Origin: Drosophila persimilis
Lineage: Eukaryota > Arthropoda > Insecta > Diptera > Drosophilidae
DNA: 64,000 bases
Direction of reading: 5' to 3'
NCBI RefSeq assembly: GCF_003286085.1
Contig: NW_020825708.1
Location: 1-64,000, forward strand
The notes below the pieces were generated by a model, which saw nothing but the letters and a program-made list of their open reading frames with translations, was not told where the DNA came from and searched no databases. A program made the position numbers and the translations under genes. Positions 10,752 through 19,910 of this stretch are shown one piece after another; position 1 is the first letter of the stretch; each line of letters opens with the position of its first letter.

Positions 10752-10814
10752 GTGCTTGACATGTTATTGAATATTAGTTAAGTATATTTAAAGTTTGTAA
10801 ACATGCGTTGTGTT

Positions 10815-10823
10815 GAGGAGGAG
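10815..10823 (+). promoter_or_regulatory. Copia polypurine tract
   Basis: GAGGAGGAG abuts the TG of the 3' LTR, the expected plus-strand priming site. Confidence 0.8.
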
Positions 10824-10975
10824 TGTTCAAAGTGACCGCCACGATAATTAAATATTGATCTGTAACAACACTGCGCATGTGCCCTGCTGCATATCGATGT
10901 TCTCATATCGATGTTCTGTATATCGATGTTCCCTTTTCGGTGTCTCTCTCTTGCGTATGTTACTCGGAAGCACAT
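10824..10975 (+). repeat. Copia 3' LTR, first part
   Basis: Identical to the 5' LTR through 'ggaagcacat', then interrupted by the gypsy-like element. The LTR continues at 20925-20976. ACAT at 10972-10975 and 20921-20924 is the 4-bp target duplication. Confidence 0.95.
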
Positions 10976-11941
10976 TGTAAAGTAGTGATCCTAGGCTGGG
11001 GTCAGGCTCAGTCTGCCCAGGGTCACCTACAGTTTATTTGTAAGTTGCTGAGACGTTGAGACTGGGGGGAGGGAAGGCGGGTCGTTGGCGCATGGATCGC
11101 CGAGCCGCCGTCAACGACGGGGCCTTCGGGAGAAATTAGGGGGGGGGGGGGGGAGAGCGGGCGTGGGGCCGGGCGGCGCGAAACTCACCCGAGACGCTGC
11201 ACTCCCCGACTTCAGCAGGGTAAAACCCCTGTTGCCAAGGTCGAGGTGGGCCGCGGATCCGGGGAGGTGAAGGAAAAGGATAAGGGGGGGCGCCTCTGTC
11301 GAAACGCGTACCACTTCTCACTCCAGCAGGGTAAAACCCTGTTGCCAGAGGCAGAGCGGGAGCGTAGCGACCGAGAACAGTCAGGAAAACGGATGGGGAG
11401 GGGGTGGAGAGATGACCGCAGTCGGTGGTCCGACCGGAGAAAACAAATGGAAGCCAACGCGTTCTTAATTCTATGATCGAAGTTTTATTGGATTAATTCC
11501 CCTCGCACTCCCTTCTACTCCTACTACTACCTTGGCCATCGGCCAGCTCACCCGCGGATCCGGCGCCTGTGTTCCCGCAGCTCCTCCATGCTTTTTTTCT
11601 CCTCTCTGGCGCGCGGCCGTTCAACACTTTTCTTTATCTCTTCACTTCGATGTCCGCGACGTTCCGTCTTCGCTCACTTCCAAGAATCGACTCCTTCTCT
11701 CGCCACGGTCGCTCGACGTTCTCCCCACGCCTCGCGCTCGTTTTCGGGCCAACGGGACTTTTCCGAAAGAGATCCGCTCTGCTGCCGGCTGAGCATGGCT
11801 CTCTCTCCTCGCCGTCTTCTTTGCGGTTGTTCCGTGTGAGCTGGCCGTTTGGCGGGATTTCGGCTATGCAAAACATAACTAGCTTATTTACTACTATAGC
11901 ATATGATTGTGACTAATCCAGTCCCAGTATGGGTCCTCACA
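10976..11941 (-). repeat. 3' LTR of nested gypsy-like element
   Basis: 966 bp, ends TGTAAAG...CCTCACA on the plus strand. Contains a run of about a dozen G at about 11140-11153 and two copies of a 'cagcagggtaaaacccctg'-like motif at about 11213 and 11323. Compared with the 5' LTR it lacks an (ATT)n block of about 41 bp near the outer end. Short open frames here are repeated in both LTRs and are not genes. Confidence 0.95.
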
Positions 11942-13232
11942 CCCTCTCCTTACTTCGGGGGGCCCGTGAGCGAATAGTCACTTTGCTCGTCTTGCTGATG
12001 TGGACCTGGAAGAAGGTGTTGTCCGCCTCTGCCAAGAATCGGACATCTTTACGCCGCGGGTTGACGAGTTGTGCCAGGAGCCGGGCTTTCAGGGTGTCTG
12101 GCAGCCGGCCGTCGGGCGTACGTACTCTCCAATCCGCCTCCCCAGTCACCCAACGAACGGCTGGGTTGGGGGTCGACGTTTCTGGTATCTCCGGACGGCC
12201 GCCGTCGATATGTAGGATGGCGTCCAGATCGCGGACGGCCGGTAGCTCTGCGTCTTCGGTGGCGATGTCTTCGGGGCGCAGGATGGCGTCAAAGTTGCTG
12301 ACGGCCGGTAGTCCTGCATCTTCGGGGGCGATGTCTTCGGGACGCAGGATGGCGTCAAAGTTGCTGACGGCCGGTAGTCCTGCATCTTCGGGGGCGATGT
12401 CTTCGGGACGCAGGATGGCGTCAAAGTTGCTGACGGCCGGTAGTCCTGCATCTTCGGGGGCGATGTCTTCGGGACGCAGGATGGCGTCAAAGTTGCTGAC
12501 GGCCGGTAGCCCTGCATCTTCGGGGGCGATGTCTTCGGGACGCAGGATGGCGTCAAAGTTGCTGACGGCCGGTAGTCCTGCGTCTTCGGGGGCGATGTCC
12601 AACCCGTCTATCCGTTCGAGAAGGTTGAGCGTATCAAGGGCCCCGAAGAGTGCCGGAAGCGGTGGCTCTTCCCAGCGGAGCACCTCTTTTTCGAACTCCG
12701 TCGGCTCGAATTGCTGGCGGTATCCGCGTGCGGTGGCACCTGGCAGCCCGTCAGGGATAGTGATGGCCTCTGCCCCCTCGTCGGGGCTCGGACCCGGAGC
12801 GGTGTAGTCGGCTGCTTCTCCTACGGTGGCGTGTCCAGGGCCCTGCGCGTGCTCTTCGGCGACCTGGTCGGGGTTGACCTGGCTGGGGCCCTGAGCATGG
12901 GTGAACGTGGCTCTGGCGGCGTTGCCAGGGCTTGGGTCCCTGTACGTCTGGGCCACGTCTCCTATAATATTGACGTGATCGGGGTCGGAATCGTGCCCCT
13001 CGATGATCTGGTCGATGCGGGGCCAGCTTACGACGTCGCCGCATAAATTTTCCCAGCTGAGGACCTCTGGGTGGACTTGGAATTCTCGCGGAGTGGGGCG
13101 AAGAATCAGTTCCTCGATGATCTCCCAGACGACTGGGGGCTCCGGCCTGGCTTTTGTCGTAGTTCTCCGTCGGCGGGGGTCTCTCGCATTCGCTGAGCTG
13201 TGAATAGGAATGGACTGGTTGACTACAGGCAA
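11937..13232 (-). CDS. ORF3 downstream of pol, repeat-containing, unknown function
   Basis: 431 codons, open, following pol on the same strand after about 550 bp; its stop falls a few bases inside the 3' LTR. The N-terminus is basic (RDPRRRRTTTKARPE). The centre holds six tandem 22-residue units of the type 'IAPEDAGLPAVSNFDAILRP' encoded by 66-bp repeats (about 12215-12600). The C-terminus is basic, ending near a segment 'PRRKDVRFLAEADNTFFQV'. I see no signal peptide, membrane anchor or fusion motif, so it does not look like an Env. A loosely similar C-terminal pattern ends the third ORF of the family-B element (58179-59900). It is the position where env would be; expression probably needs splicing or an internal promoter. 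Function unknown; an accessory or Gag-like role is a guess. Confidence 0.7.
   Translation of the reverse strand: MPVVNQSIPIHSSANARDPRRRRTTTKARPEPPVVWEIIEELILRPTPREFQVHPEVLSWENLCGDVVSWPRIDQIIEGHDSDPDHVNIIGDVAQTYRDPSPGNAARATFTHAQGPSQVNPDQVAEEHAQGPGHATVGEAADYTAPGPSPDEGAEAITIPDGLPGATARGYRQQFEPTEFEKEVLRWEEPPLPALFGALDTLNLLERIDGLDIAPEDAGLPAVSNFDAILRPEDIAPEDAGLPAVSNFDAILRPEDIAPEDAGLPAVSNFDAILRPEDIAPEDAGLPAVSNFDAILRPEDIAPEDAGLPAVSNFDAILRPEDIATEDAELPAVRDLDAILHIDGGRPEIPETSTPNPAVRWVTGEADWRVRTPDGRLPDTLKARLLAQLVNPRRKDVRFLAEADNTFFQVHISKTSKVTIRSRAPRSKERV
11942..11951 (-). promoter_or_regulatory. Polypurine tract of nested gypsy-like element
   Basis: AAGGAGAGGG on the minus strand directly precedes the 3' LTR. 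It overlaps the C-terminal codons of ORF3. Confidence 0.7.
12215..12600 (-). repeat. 66-bp coding tandem repeat (6 units)
   Basis: Units start at about 12216, 12282, 12348, 12414, 12480 and 12546, exactly 66 bp apart and in frame within ORF3. Central units are almost identical while edge units diverge, as in arrays spreading by unequal exchange. Confidence 0.95.
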
Positions 13233-13359
13233 GAAATACTTTGATACTCTATGAGTGCGGCGGAGCGGTTATAGACTTAATGAGAATCTCCAAAATGTCG
13301 GCCTTGGTTGGTCCCTTCGGTACAATCACGGTTGCGGTTTGCCCTTGAAGGAACAGCCA

Positions 13360-13715
13360 CGCCCGCTTCGTTTGGTGCGTCGTTCTTCGAAGGATGTCCG
13401 GGTCCCGGAAGCGGATGTGTCCAGGAGAAGCGGCCACGCACGCCTCGTTCGGTGCGTCGTTCCTCGCAGGATATCCGGGTTCCTGAAGCGGATGGGTCCA
13501 GGAGAAGCAGCCACGCACGCCTCGTTCGGTGCGTCGTTCTTCGAAGGATGTCCGGGTCCCGGAAGCGGATGTGTCCAGGAGAAGCGGCCACGCACGCCTC
13601 GTTCGGTGCGTCGTTCCTCGCAGGATATCCGGGTTCCTGAAGCGGATGGGTCCAGGAGAAGCAGCCACGCACGCCTCGTTCGGTGCGTCGTTCCTCGCAA
13701 GATATCCGGGTTCCT
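13360..13715. repeat. 77-bp tandem repeat between pol and ORF3
   Basis: Units of 77 bp (anchor 'cgcctcgttcggtgcgtcgt' at 13441, 13518, 13595, 13672, with a diverged first unit near 13364). Two unit types alternate, giving a 154-bp higher-order period. 77 is not a multiple of 3, so the frame shifts from unit to unit and the open frames here are a by-product. Related single motifs occur inside pol at about 16780-16890. Confidence 0.9.
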
Positions 13716-13785
13716 GATTGGTTTCGTCTCTGTGTATCCGGGGTGTCAGCATCGTCGTGGCGGTTTGAGTAGATCTGCGTTGTAA

Positions 13786-16700
13786 TCAAGATTGTTGTAT
13801 ATTGGTTCGGTCAGGGTCGTCTTCACTGTCCGTCCTGATCTGGTCGGCCTTTTCGTCATCTTCGTCGATGGTCGGGTAGAACGCCTTCAGGTCGTTCAAA
13901 CTGGCTGATCGCTGCTTACGTCCGTTTAGAACCTGTAATCGGACGAGATTCGGAGAGAGAAACTTGGTCACCCGGTATGGTCCCTCGAATTTCGTGGCCA
14001 ACTTGGAGGCGAAGCCTTCGGCTGCTTTGGACAGAGTGTGGCGACGTAACATCACTTGGGATCCAATAGCCGGTTTCCATTCCCTACGGCGGAGGTTGTA
14101 ATGTCGTTTTTGCTCCTCTGATGCTTTGTCGCAGTTTGTTTTTGCGATTTCGAACACCTCTCTCATCTGTCGTGCCCTGGTCTCCGGGTCGGCGATGCTA
14201 GTTCCCGTTCCTGGCGTAACCTCGTCGTACAAGGCGCCTGGCAGTCTTGGCTCGCGACCTTGGATCAAAAACGCGGGGCTGAATCGCGTCGAATCGGACA
14301 CGCTTGAGTTGATCGCGAGCGTGATTTCTGGCAAGAGCTCGTCCCAAGTGTTCTGTTTTCCGTCGATGTATTGCGCCACCATCGTTTTAATTGTTCTGTT
14401 CGCGCGTTCTGTTGGATTTTGTTGGGGAGTGTACGGGGCAGTATGCTGAAGTTCCATCCCTAGCCTTTTGCAGAATCCTTTGAACGATCGGCTGGTAAAC
14501 TGTGCCCCATTGTCGCAAACGAAGGTACGAGGGGTACCAAAGCGGCTTAGGATTCTTTCTCGGAATGATCTTTCCAGGTGTGGCGTAGTTGCCTTGCGTA
14601 GAGGCACCAGTTCGACCCACTTACTAAATGCGTCGAAGAAAACCAGGAGGACGGTGTTTCCATGTTTGGAGCGGGGCAACGGCCCAACAAAGTCGGCGCA
14701 TAACACGCTGAAGGGTTCGTCAACTTGTCTGGTGAACATTTTCCCCGCCGGTTTGAACTGGCTCACCTTGTATTTTTGGCACACTACGCATTGGCGAACG
14801 TATCTGGCGACTTCTCGGAACAGGCCTGGCCAGTAGTACTTTTGGGCGACTCGTGTGCTTGTTTTTCGGATTCCTAGATGTCCGGCCGTCGGGTGGTCAT
14901 GGCATTCTTTTAGTACGCGTCGTCTATGTTCTGCAGCGACGCAGAGTTTCCATGGGGTGGAGTCTTCTTCTTCGGGCACGGTGTGCAGGCGCCGATACAG
15001 TTGTCCACTCTCGCTTCGGTAGTCTTCATATTTGCCCGGCTGCTGCCTGATTCTCGCCAACATTTTCCTGATCCACTTGCACTGTGACTCCTCCTCCAGA
15101 GCTTGATGTAGTAATTCCAATGGTTGGCGGGAAAGTGCATCTGCTACCACGTTCTGCTTCCCTCGGCGATAGTGAATATCGAATTGATACTGTTGCAGCT
15201 CTAAAGCCCAACGTGCTATCCGTCCAGTGGGGTTGTCGATCGAGTTGATCCATTTGAGGGCGAGATGGTCCGTGATCACGTCAAATCGGTATCCTTCCAA
15301 GTAACAGCGCAGCTTGCGGATTGACCACACTATTGCCAAGCATTCCTTCTCAGTAACGGAGTAGTTCTCCTCGGCTTTGGACAAGCGTCGACTCGCGTAG
15401 GCTATTACTCGTTCCTCGTCCCTTATCTTTTGTGTAAGGACGGCTCCTAATCCTTGTTCGCTAGCGTCGGTTTGCAATGAGAATTTTTCAGAAAAATCAG
15501 GGCAGGCGAGGACCGGCGCTTCAGTTAACCTGATCTTCAACTCCTCGAAGGCTTTCTCCTGTTCTTCCGACCATTTCCATTGCCGATCTATCCTTAACAA
15601 CGCCGTCATGGGTTCTACTATTTCGGAAAAGTTGGGTACAAACCGCCGGTACCAGGAGGCCATGCCGATGCATCGGCGAAGTTCCTTGACACCTGCCGGG
15701 GGTTTCAGGTTGCGCACTGCGGCGATCTTGTCAGGATCCGTGTGTATGCCGTTCCCGCTGATGACGTGTCCTAAATACTTCAGTCTGCGTTTGAAGAAGC
15801 TGCATTTGTCCTTGTTGAGTCGAAGATTAGCCTTGCGCAGCCGCTGTAGAACTGTCCCAAGATGCCGCATGTGGTCCTCCACGGTGTGCCCGATGACGAT
15901 AATGTCATCAAGATAGGCGAATGCGTGTGGTTCCATGTCGGGGCCAATCACGCTATCCAGTGCTCGCTGGAAGGTCGCGCCGGCGGAGTGAAGGCCAAAA
16001 GGCATCACTTTCCAGTGAAACAATCCGCGGCCCGGCACGGTGAACGCCGTGCACTCGCGGCTGGTTGGGGCAAGCGGAATTTGCCAGTAGCCGCTCTTCA
16101 GGTCCAGGGTCGATATGTACCTGGCATCTCTCAGCTGTTCCAATATGTGTTGAATCCTGGGGAGGGGATACGCGTCGGGGATCGATCGCGCGTTCAACTG
16201 TCGGAAGTCTATGCACATCCTGATGTCACCTGTTTTCTTGCCCACGAGGACGATTGGGGCGCTATGTGGACTCTTCGAAGGTTCAATCTGCCCTTCCTTA
16301 AGCAGTTCGTCGACCTGTTTATTAATGACGGCTTGCATAGCGGGGTTTTTTGGATAATAACGTTGTTTTATCGGCTTGTTGTCGCGCATCACGATGGTGT
16401 GTTCTGCAATGGGGGACACTCCGCTGAGGCCGTCGAATTGTTTCAGTTCCTGTTGCAACCATTCGGTGATCCGGGGTTCCAGGGGTTCGTCGTCTTCGGG
16501 CTCGAATCCAGGGGTCAAAACGTCGGGCAATTGGGATATATTCACGGTGGCCACTGTTGCTCCTTGTGTCCGTTCCCTGGTGCGCCTACGGCGGGGCCCG
16601 TTGTCGCCGATGCCGGGCTCGAATCGCACTCGTTTCTTGGATCGCTGCTGTACCTCGTGTACCCGGAAGGGGTTTTTCAGCATGGCTCTGTGGTCGAGGC

Positions 16701-17445
16701 CGGGGAGCGCCGATGTCCATCCGGGTTGGTATCCTGCCGGGGTCGAGACCTCGCCCGAATTCCTAGAATTCCTTGAAGGAACGGCCACGCACGTCTCGTT
16801 TGGTACGTCGTCCCTCGCAAGTTTTTCCCACCTCACCATCATGGATCCCAGGGGATCGGCCACGCGCTCCTCGTTCGGCACGTCGTTCCTCGTCGGTTCT
16901 TGATGCTGGGCGACCCGGTCTCGGCTGAGATTCGTAGGTTGATCCAGGCGGGCTGTGGATCCTATGTATTGAGTCCTGGTATCATGGCTGTGTTTAAATT
17001 GCAGGCGCAAGGGGACTCCTCCACACTGCAGGGTCGCGTCTATTCCGCATAGGAAATCCATCCCGAGGAGGACGTCATCCAGCACGTCTTTCATTACTAG
17101 CACCGGCATCTTTACTTGTTGATCTCCTAGTCGTATGTCTGCCATCAGCGCCTGAGTCAATTCCCGGAGGGACCCATCCGCCAATCTGATCGTCGTTCGT
17201 ACCATCGCTATACTCTGTCCGTTGTCCAGCTCCAGGGCTTTGCGTTCGCTAACGAGGCTCCGTGTGGCGCCTGTGTCCAGAGTAGCGAGTAGGTCCTCTC
17301 CTTCCATGGTTACTTGCGCGCGAATTCGTCCTCTCTCCAGCCGCAGGGTTCCCTTTACTGCCTCGGGGTGGGATTGGCGGTCTTCGCCCGGTCCCCTGCC
17401 GAGTGAAGCGCCTGTCCGTTTCCCGACGAATTCCTGCGACAGCAT
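13786..17445 (-). CDS. pol: Pol polyprotein of nested gypsy-like element
   Basis: 1219 intact codons: aspartic protease (LDTGATRSLV near residue 56), reverse transcriptase with 'DLKSGYWQIPL' and catalytic YLDD (near 520), RNase H (DASEQGLGAVLTQ), integrase HHCC zinc domain (HDHPTAGHLG...CVVCQKYK), and the DDE core with D in CADFVGPLP, D in VCDNGAQFTS and E in NPTERANRT. The order PR-RT-RH-IN is gypsy/Ty3 type. It overlaps gag by about 90 nt in the -1 frame, so expression by -1 ribosomal frameshifting is likely. The listed start is the first Met in the open frame, not necessarily a true initiator. A spacer between PR and RT carries degenerate copies of the 77-bp repeat motif. Confidence 0.95.
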   Translation of the reverse strand: MLSQEFVGKRTGASLGRGPGEDRQSHPEAVKGTLRLERGRIRAQVTMEGEDLLATLDTGATRSLVSERKALELDNGQSIAMVRTTIRLADGSLRELTQALMADIRLGDQQVKMPVLVMKDVLDDVLLGMDFLCGIDATLQCGGVPLRLQFKHSHDTRTQYIGSTARLDQPTNLSRDRVAQHQEPTRNDVPNEERVADPLGSMMVRWEKLARDDVPNETCVAVPSRNSRNSGEVSTPAGYQPGWTSALPGLDHRAMLKNPFRVHEVQQRSKKRVRFEPGIGDNGPRRRRTRERTQGATVATVNISQLPDVLTPGFEPEDDEPLEPRITEWLQQELKQFDGLSGVSPIAEHTIVMRDNKPIKQRYYPKNPAMQAVINKQVDELLKEGQIEPSKSPHSAPIVLVGKKTGDIRMCIDFRQLNARSIPDAYPLPRIQHILEQLRDARYISTLDLKSGYWQIPLAPTSRECTAFTVPGRGLFHWKVMPFGLHSAGATFQRALDSVIGPDMEPHAFAYLDDIIVIGHTVEDHMRHLGTVLQRLRKANLRLNKDKCSFFKRRLKYLGHVISGNGIHTDPDKIAAVRNLKPPAGVKELRRCIGMASWYRRFVPNFSEIVEPMTALLRIDRQWKWSEEQEKAFEELKIRLTEAPVLACPDFSEKFSLQTDASEQGLGAVLTQKIRDEERVIAYASRRLSKAEENYSVTEKECLAIVWSIRKLRCYLEGYRFDVITDHLALKWINSIDNPTGRIARWALELQQYQFDIHYRRGKQNVVADALSRQPLELLHQALEEESQCKWIRKMLARIRQQPGKYEDYRSESGQLYRRLHTVPEEEDSTPWKLCVAAEHRRRVLKECHDHPTAGHLGIRKTSTRVAQKYYWPGLFREVARYVRQCVVCQKYKVSQFKPAGKMFTRQVDEPFSVLCADFVGPLPRSKHGNTVLLVFFDAFSKWVELVPLRKATTPHLERSFRERILSRFGTPRTFVCDNGAQFTSRSFKGFCKRLGMELQHTAPYTPQQNPTERANRTIKTMVAQYIDGKQNTWDELLPEITLAINSSVSDSTRFSPAFLIQGREPRLPGALYDEVTPGTGTSIADPETRARQMREVFEIAKTNCDKASEEQKRHYNLRRREWKPAIGSQVMLRRHTLSKAAEGFASKLATKFEGPYRVTKFLSPNLVRLQVLNGRKQRSASLNDLKAFYPTIDEDDEKADQIRTDSEDDPDRTNIQQS

Positions 17446-18704
17446 TCGATGGTGCGTAGCCCGCGACGGCCGCAGTCCCAGCAGTATAAGACTTGGGGCT
17501 GTTTACACTCCCTGGAAAAGTGTCCGGACCCGCCGCAGTTCCTCCAAGCATGCTGCACGTCGATTATGGGGTCGGCGTCTTGGAGGATGGTTCCATTCCT
17601 GACATCCGGCTGCTGCGAGTCCGTCGACCAATCCCTCACCTGGGTTCTATCGTGCCGGAGATCCTGTGTCCTCGCAGCCGCGTGATTCCTTGGTCCTCGT
17701 TGACCAGCCGTTGGCCCTAAAGTTTCCCGCGGACGGGTGTCTCGTGCTTGGTTCGCGTAGCCCGTGAGCTCCGACGGTCCCTTGTTACGCGTCACCTCGA
17801 AGTTCACAACTAGTTGCGTTAATTCGGAGAGAGAATCAAAATCTTTTCGTCTCGTAAACAACTGGTATTCCGGGAGCATGTTATCGTATATCCTTTCCAA
17901 TTCCTGAGCCTCGGTGTATCCCGCGCGCTGCATCATTAGTCGAATGTCCACGAGGTACGTTTTAAACGCTTCTTTTGGTCGTTGAAAATGGGTTCGGATC
18001 TCGTCTTCTAGCCGTTGAAAGTACCGGGGAGGCAAAAAAAACTCTGAAAACTCTTTGCGAAAGGTCTCCCATGGTTCTCCACTAAGGCGGCTCGTTCGAA
18101 ACCAACTCTCGGCCCGACCGGTCAACAACACGAGGATTCCTTGTGATAAGTGTCGTAGATCTATCTTATAAGTGGCTGCCCTCTCTTGCACGTGCTCAAG
18201 GAAACTTAACGGATCGCCGGACCCATCAAACACGATTCCCCAGCGGACCATTTTCTCGGTGATCGCAGCGTTAAAATGCTCTTCGTTCCAGGTGGACCCC
18301 TTCGTTGGTGGGTCCTTGCTACCGTGCAGGTTTCTCTGCGCGGCACCGACGTCGATGCCATGGAGCAGGCTCTCTGCCGGCACAGCGGATCCCGACGCCG
18401 CGATACTACGGCTACTGGCGGGTACGACATCATACGCAGCCGGGGGATGGGGTTGTAGGCTAAGAGGCGCGAGTGTAGAAGGGCGGGGAGAAAGTGGTTT
18501 AACCTCTGGAGTCACGGCGACTCCGTACTGGGCCTCCAATTCCTCCAACCGAGCACGCGCCGTACTTGGTAAATCGGCCGAGTTTGCGAAGGTCGCGAGT
18601 CGACGTCTCAACTCTTCGACAGTTCCAGCGCTGTCTAACCCAAGCTCCGCGGTAATCATCTCCAACTCGTTCTTGCGCCTGACCGAAATCCACTTGACTC
18701 CCAT
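17355..18704 (-). CDS. gag: Gag of nested gypsy-like element
   Basis: 449 codons from an ATG. Residues about 1-65 resemble a SAP-like helix-turn-helix segment ('MITAELGLDSAGTVEELRRR'). The middle (about 130-300) is the conserved capsid-type region (FLEHVQERAATY, ESWFRTSRLSGEPWETFRKEF, FFLPPRYF). A zinc knuckle CRNCGGSGHFSREC and a second Cys-rich motif (CWDCGRRGLRTIEC, lacking the normal His) are near 385-420. The 3' end overlaps pol in another frame. The protein would assemble particles and bind RNA. Family-B gag at 54925-56286 has the same layout, so the two families are related. Confidence 0.92.
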   Translation of the reverse strand: MGVKWISVRRKNELEMITAELGLDSAGTVEELRRRLATFANSADLPSTARARLEELEAQYGVAVTPEVKPLSPRPSTLAPLSLQPHPPAAYDVVPASSRSIAASGSAVPAESLLHGIDVGAAQRNLHGSKDPPTKGSTWNEEHFNAAITEKMVRWGIVFDGSGDPLSFLEHVQERAATYKIDLRHLSQGILVLLTGRAESWFRTSRLSGEPWETFRKEFSEFFLPPRYFQRLEDEIRTHFQRPKEAFKTYLVDIRLMMQRAGYTEAQELERIYDNMLPEYQLFTRRKDFDSLSELTQLVVNFEVTRNKGPSELTGYANQARDTRPRETLGPTAGQRGPRNHAAARTQDLRHDRTQVRDWSTDSQQPDVRNGTILQDADPIIDVQHAWRNCGGSGHFSRECKQPQVLYCWDCGRRGLRTIECCRRNSSGNGQALHSAGDRAKTANPTPRQ

Positions 18705-19890
18705 GTTGAGTTGGTCCGGGTCACTGTTGCTGCACGTGGTCTACGATCAAATGTCGGGGGCGTCGCCCGAGGAGTCGAAAAACGTAGCTAAGGACGCGGC
18801 GAGAGACGGGGCTCTGAATCCTTAAACGGCGAGGACGCGTGCGAGGCTATTCGGTGGTGAATTACCGGTGGGCCGTCTTGGTCGGGGACCTGGACACGGG
18901 GGCTGGCAATTAACACGCGCTTGTTCAGGGGTACTTTAGTCGTTGGTTTCTGCAGGACTGTTCCGGTTAGAATGCGTTGGTTCGAGTTCGGTTTCGGGGG
19001 GAGCGCGAGGTGGACAGAAGACGCGGGATCGCTGTCGTTGTATGCTGCGGGATAGGGACCACTGTATGCTGCGGGATAGGGACCACTGTATTTTGCGCGT
19101 TGTGTACTGATCGAAGGCAGGGGATCACTCTGTTCCACACGTTGTATGTTGACCGAATCCTGAGGATGACTGTCTCTTGCGTTGTATACAACCCGGCTTA
19201 TATTGGGTCTGGCTGAACGGCCGAGCCTCTGCCGACGTCGACGTCTCGGAATCGGCCGAGAACACCACGCGAGAGAGCCGCGGGCGAATGGTTAGGTAAA
19301 TAGTCGAAGATCGGGGGGTGCGGGTAGTATGAGAAAGGGATAATTTCATGTATTATACTCGTGGGTCGTTCGGCGCATGCCCGCCGCCGACGCCCAGAAC
19401 TGTTCTCCGGTCTTCACTCCCTCTCTCCCCACTGAAATGCAACAGAGATCTGGCTGCCCTTGGCTCTTTCCCCACTGTACCGGGCGCTATGATCCCGCAT
19501 GGTTTTGCCTGAGTATAACGGAATTTTCGTTCTGCTTTGCGTGCTGCTTCGTCGCTGGTGCTTCACTTGGATTTTTTTTTTTTTCTCTCTTTCTGCTGGG
19601 CATGGGAAGGGCATCACTATGCTTTGCTTGGCTGCGGGCTGTACTTTCATTCTGTCGTTTTCCTCTCTCATTTCCTCTTTTTATTTGATGACGGCTAACG
19701 GGGATTGTACAGCTTTTCAGCCACGCTTTGCTCGCTGCTGGCCTGTACATTCGTATCGTATTTTCTTATTGATACCCTATAAATTTCTCCTCGGTTTGAT
19801 GCGGCACTACCTACGCGATCTACTTGTGGGTCTTTAGGCCACGAAGGGTGAAATCCCCCCCAGAAAACTATCGTTTGAATTGTCTCAACA
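18705..19890 (-). other. Leader (5'UTR) of nested gypsy-like element
   Basis: About 1.2 kb between primer site and gag. It contains a short direct repeat ('tatgctgcgggatagggacc' at about 19039 and 19064) and T-rich stretches. No convincing ORF. Likely packaging and translation-control sequences. Confidence 0.6.
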
Positions 19891-19908
19891 GTCCCTGCTC
19901 GGGCGCCA
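19891..19908 (-). promoter_or_regulatory. Primer-binding site, tRNA-Lys type
   Basis: Minus-strand TGGCGCCCGAGCAGGGAC lies 2 nt inside the 5' LTR. It is one base different from the tRNA-Lys(3) primer site as I know it. Confidence 0.85.
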
Positions 19909-19910
19909 TC

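Noticed and set aside
11929..12807. 292-codon plus-strand ORF with repeats
   Set aside because: Antisense shadow of ORF3; its repeats are the complement of the 66-bp coding repeats.
13360..13715. Regular repeats suggesting a CRISPR array
   Set aside because: Units are contiguous 77-bp tandem repeats with no unique spacers, inside a retrotransposon in an insect genome.
15862..16776. 304-codon plus-strand ORF
   Set aside because: Fully antisense to the well-supported pol gene (13786-17445); no independent motif.
19377..19837. Hydrophobic ORFs (about 100 codons) in the gypsy leader that might be a small membrane protein
   Set aside because: T-rich leader composition explains the hydrophobicity; no conserved start, and it lies upstream of gag between primer site and capsid gene.
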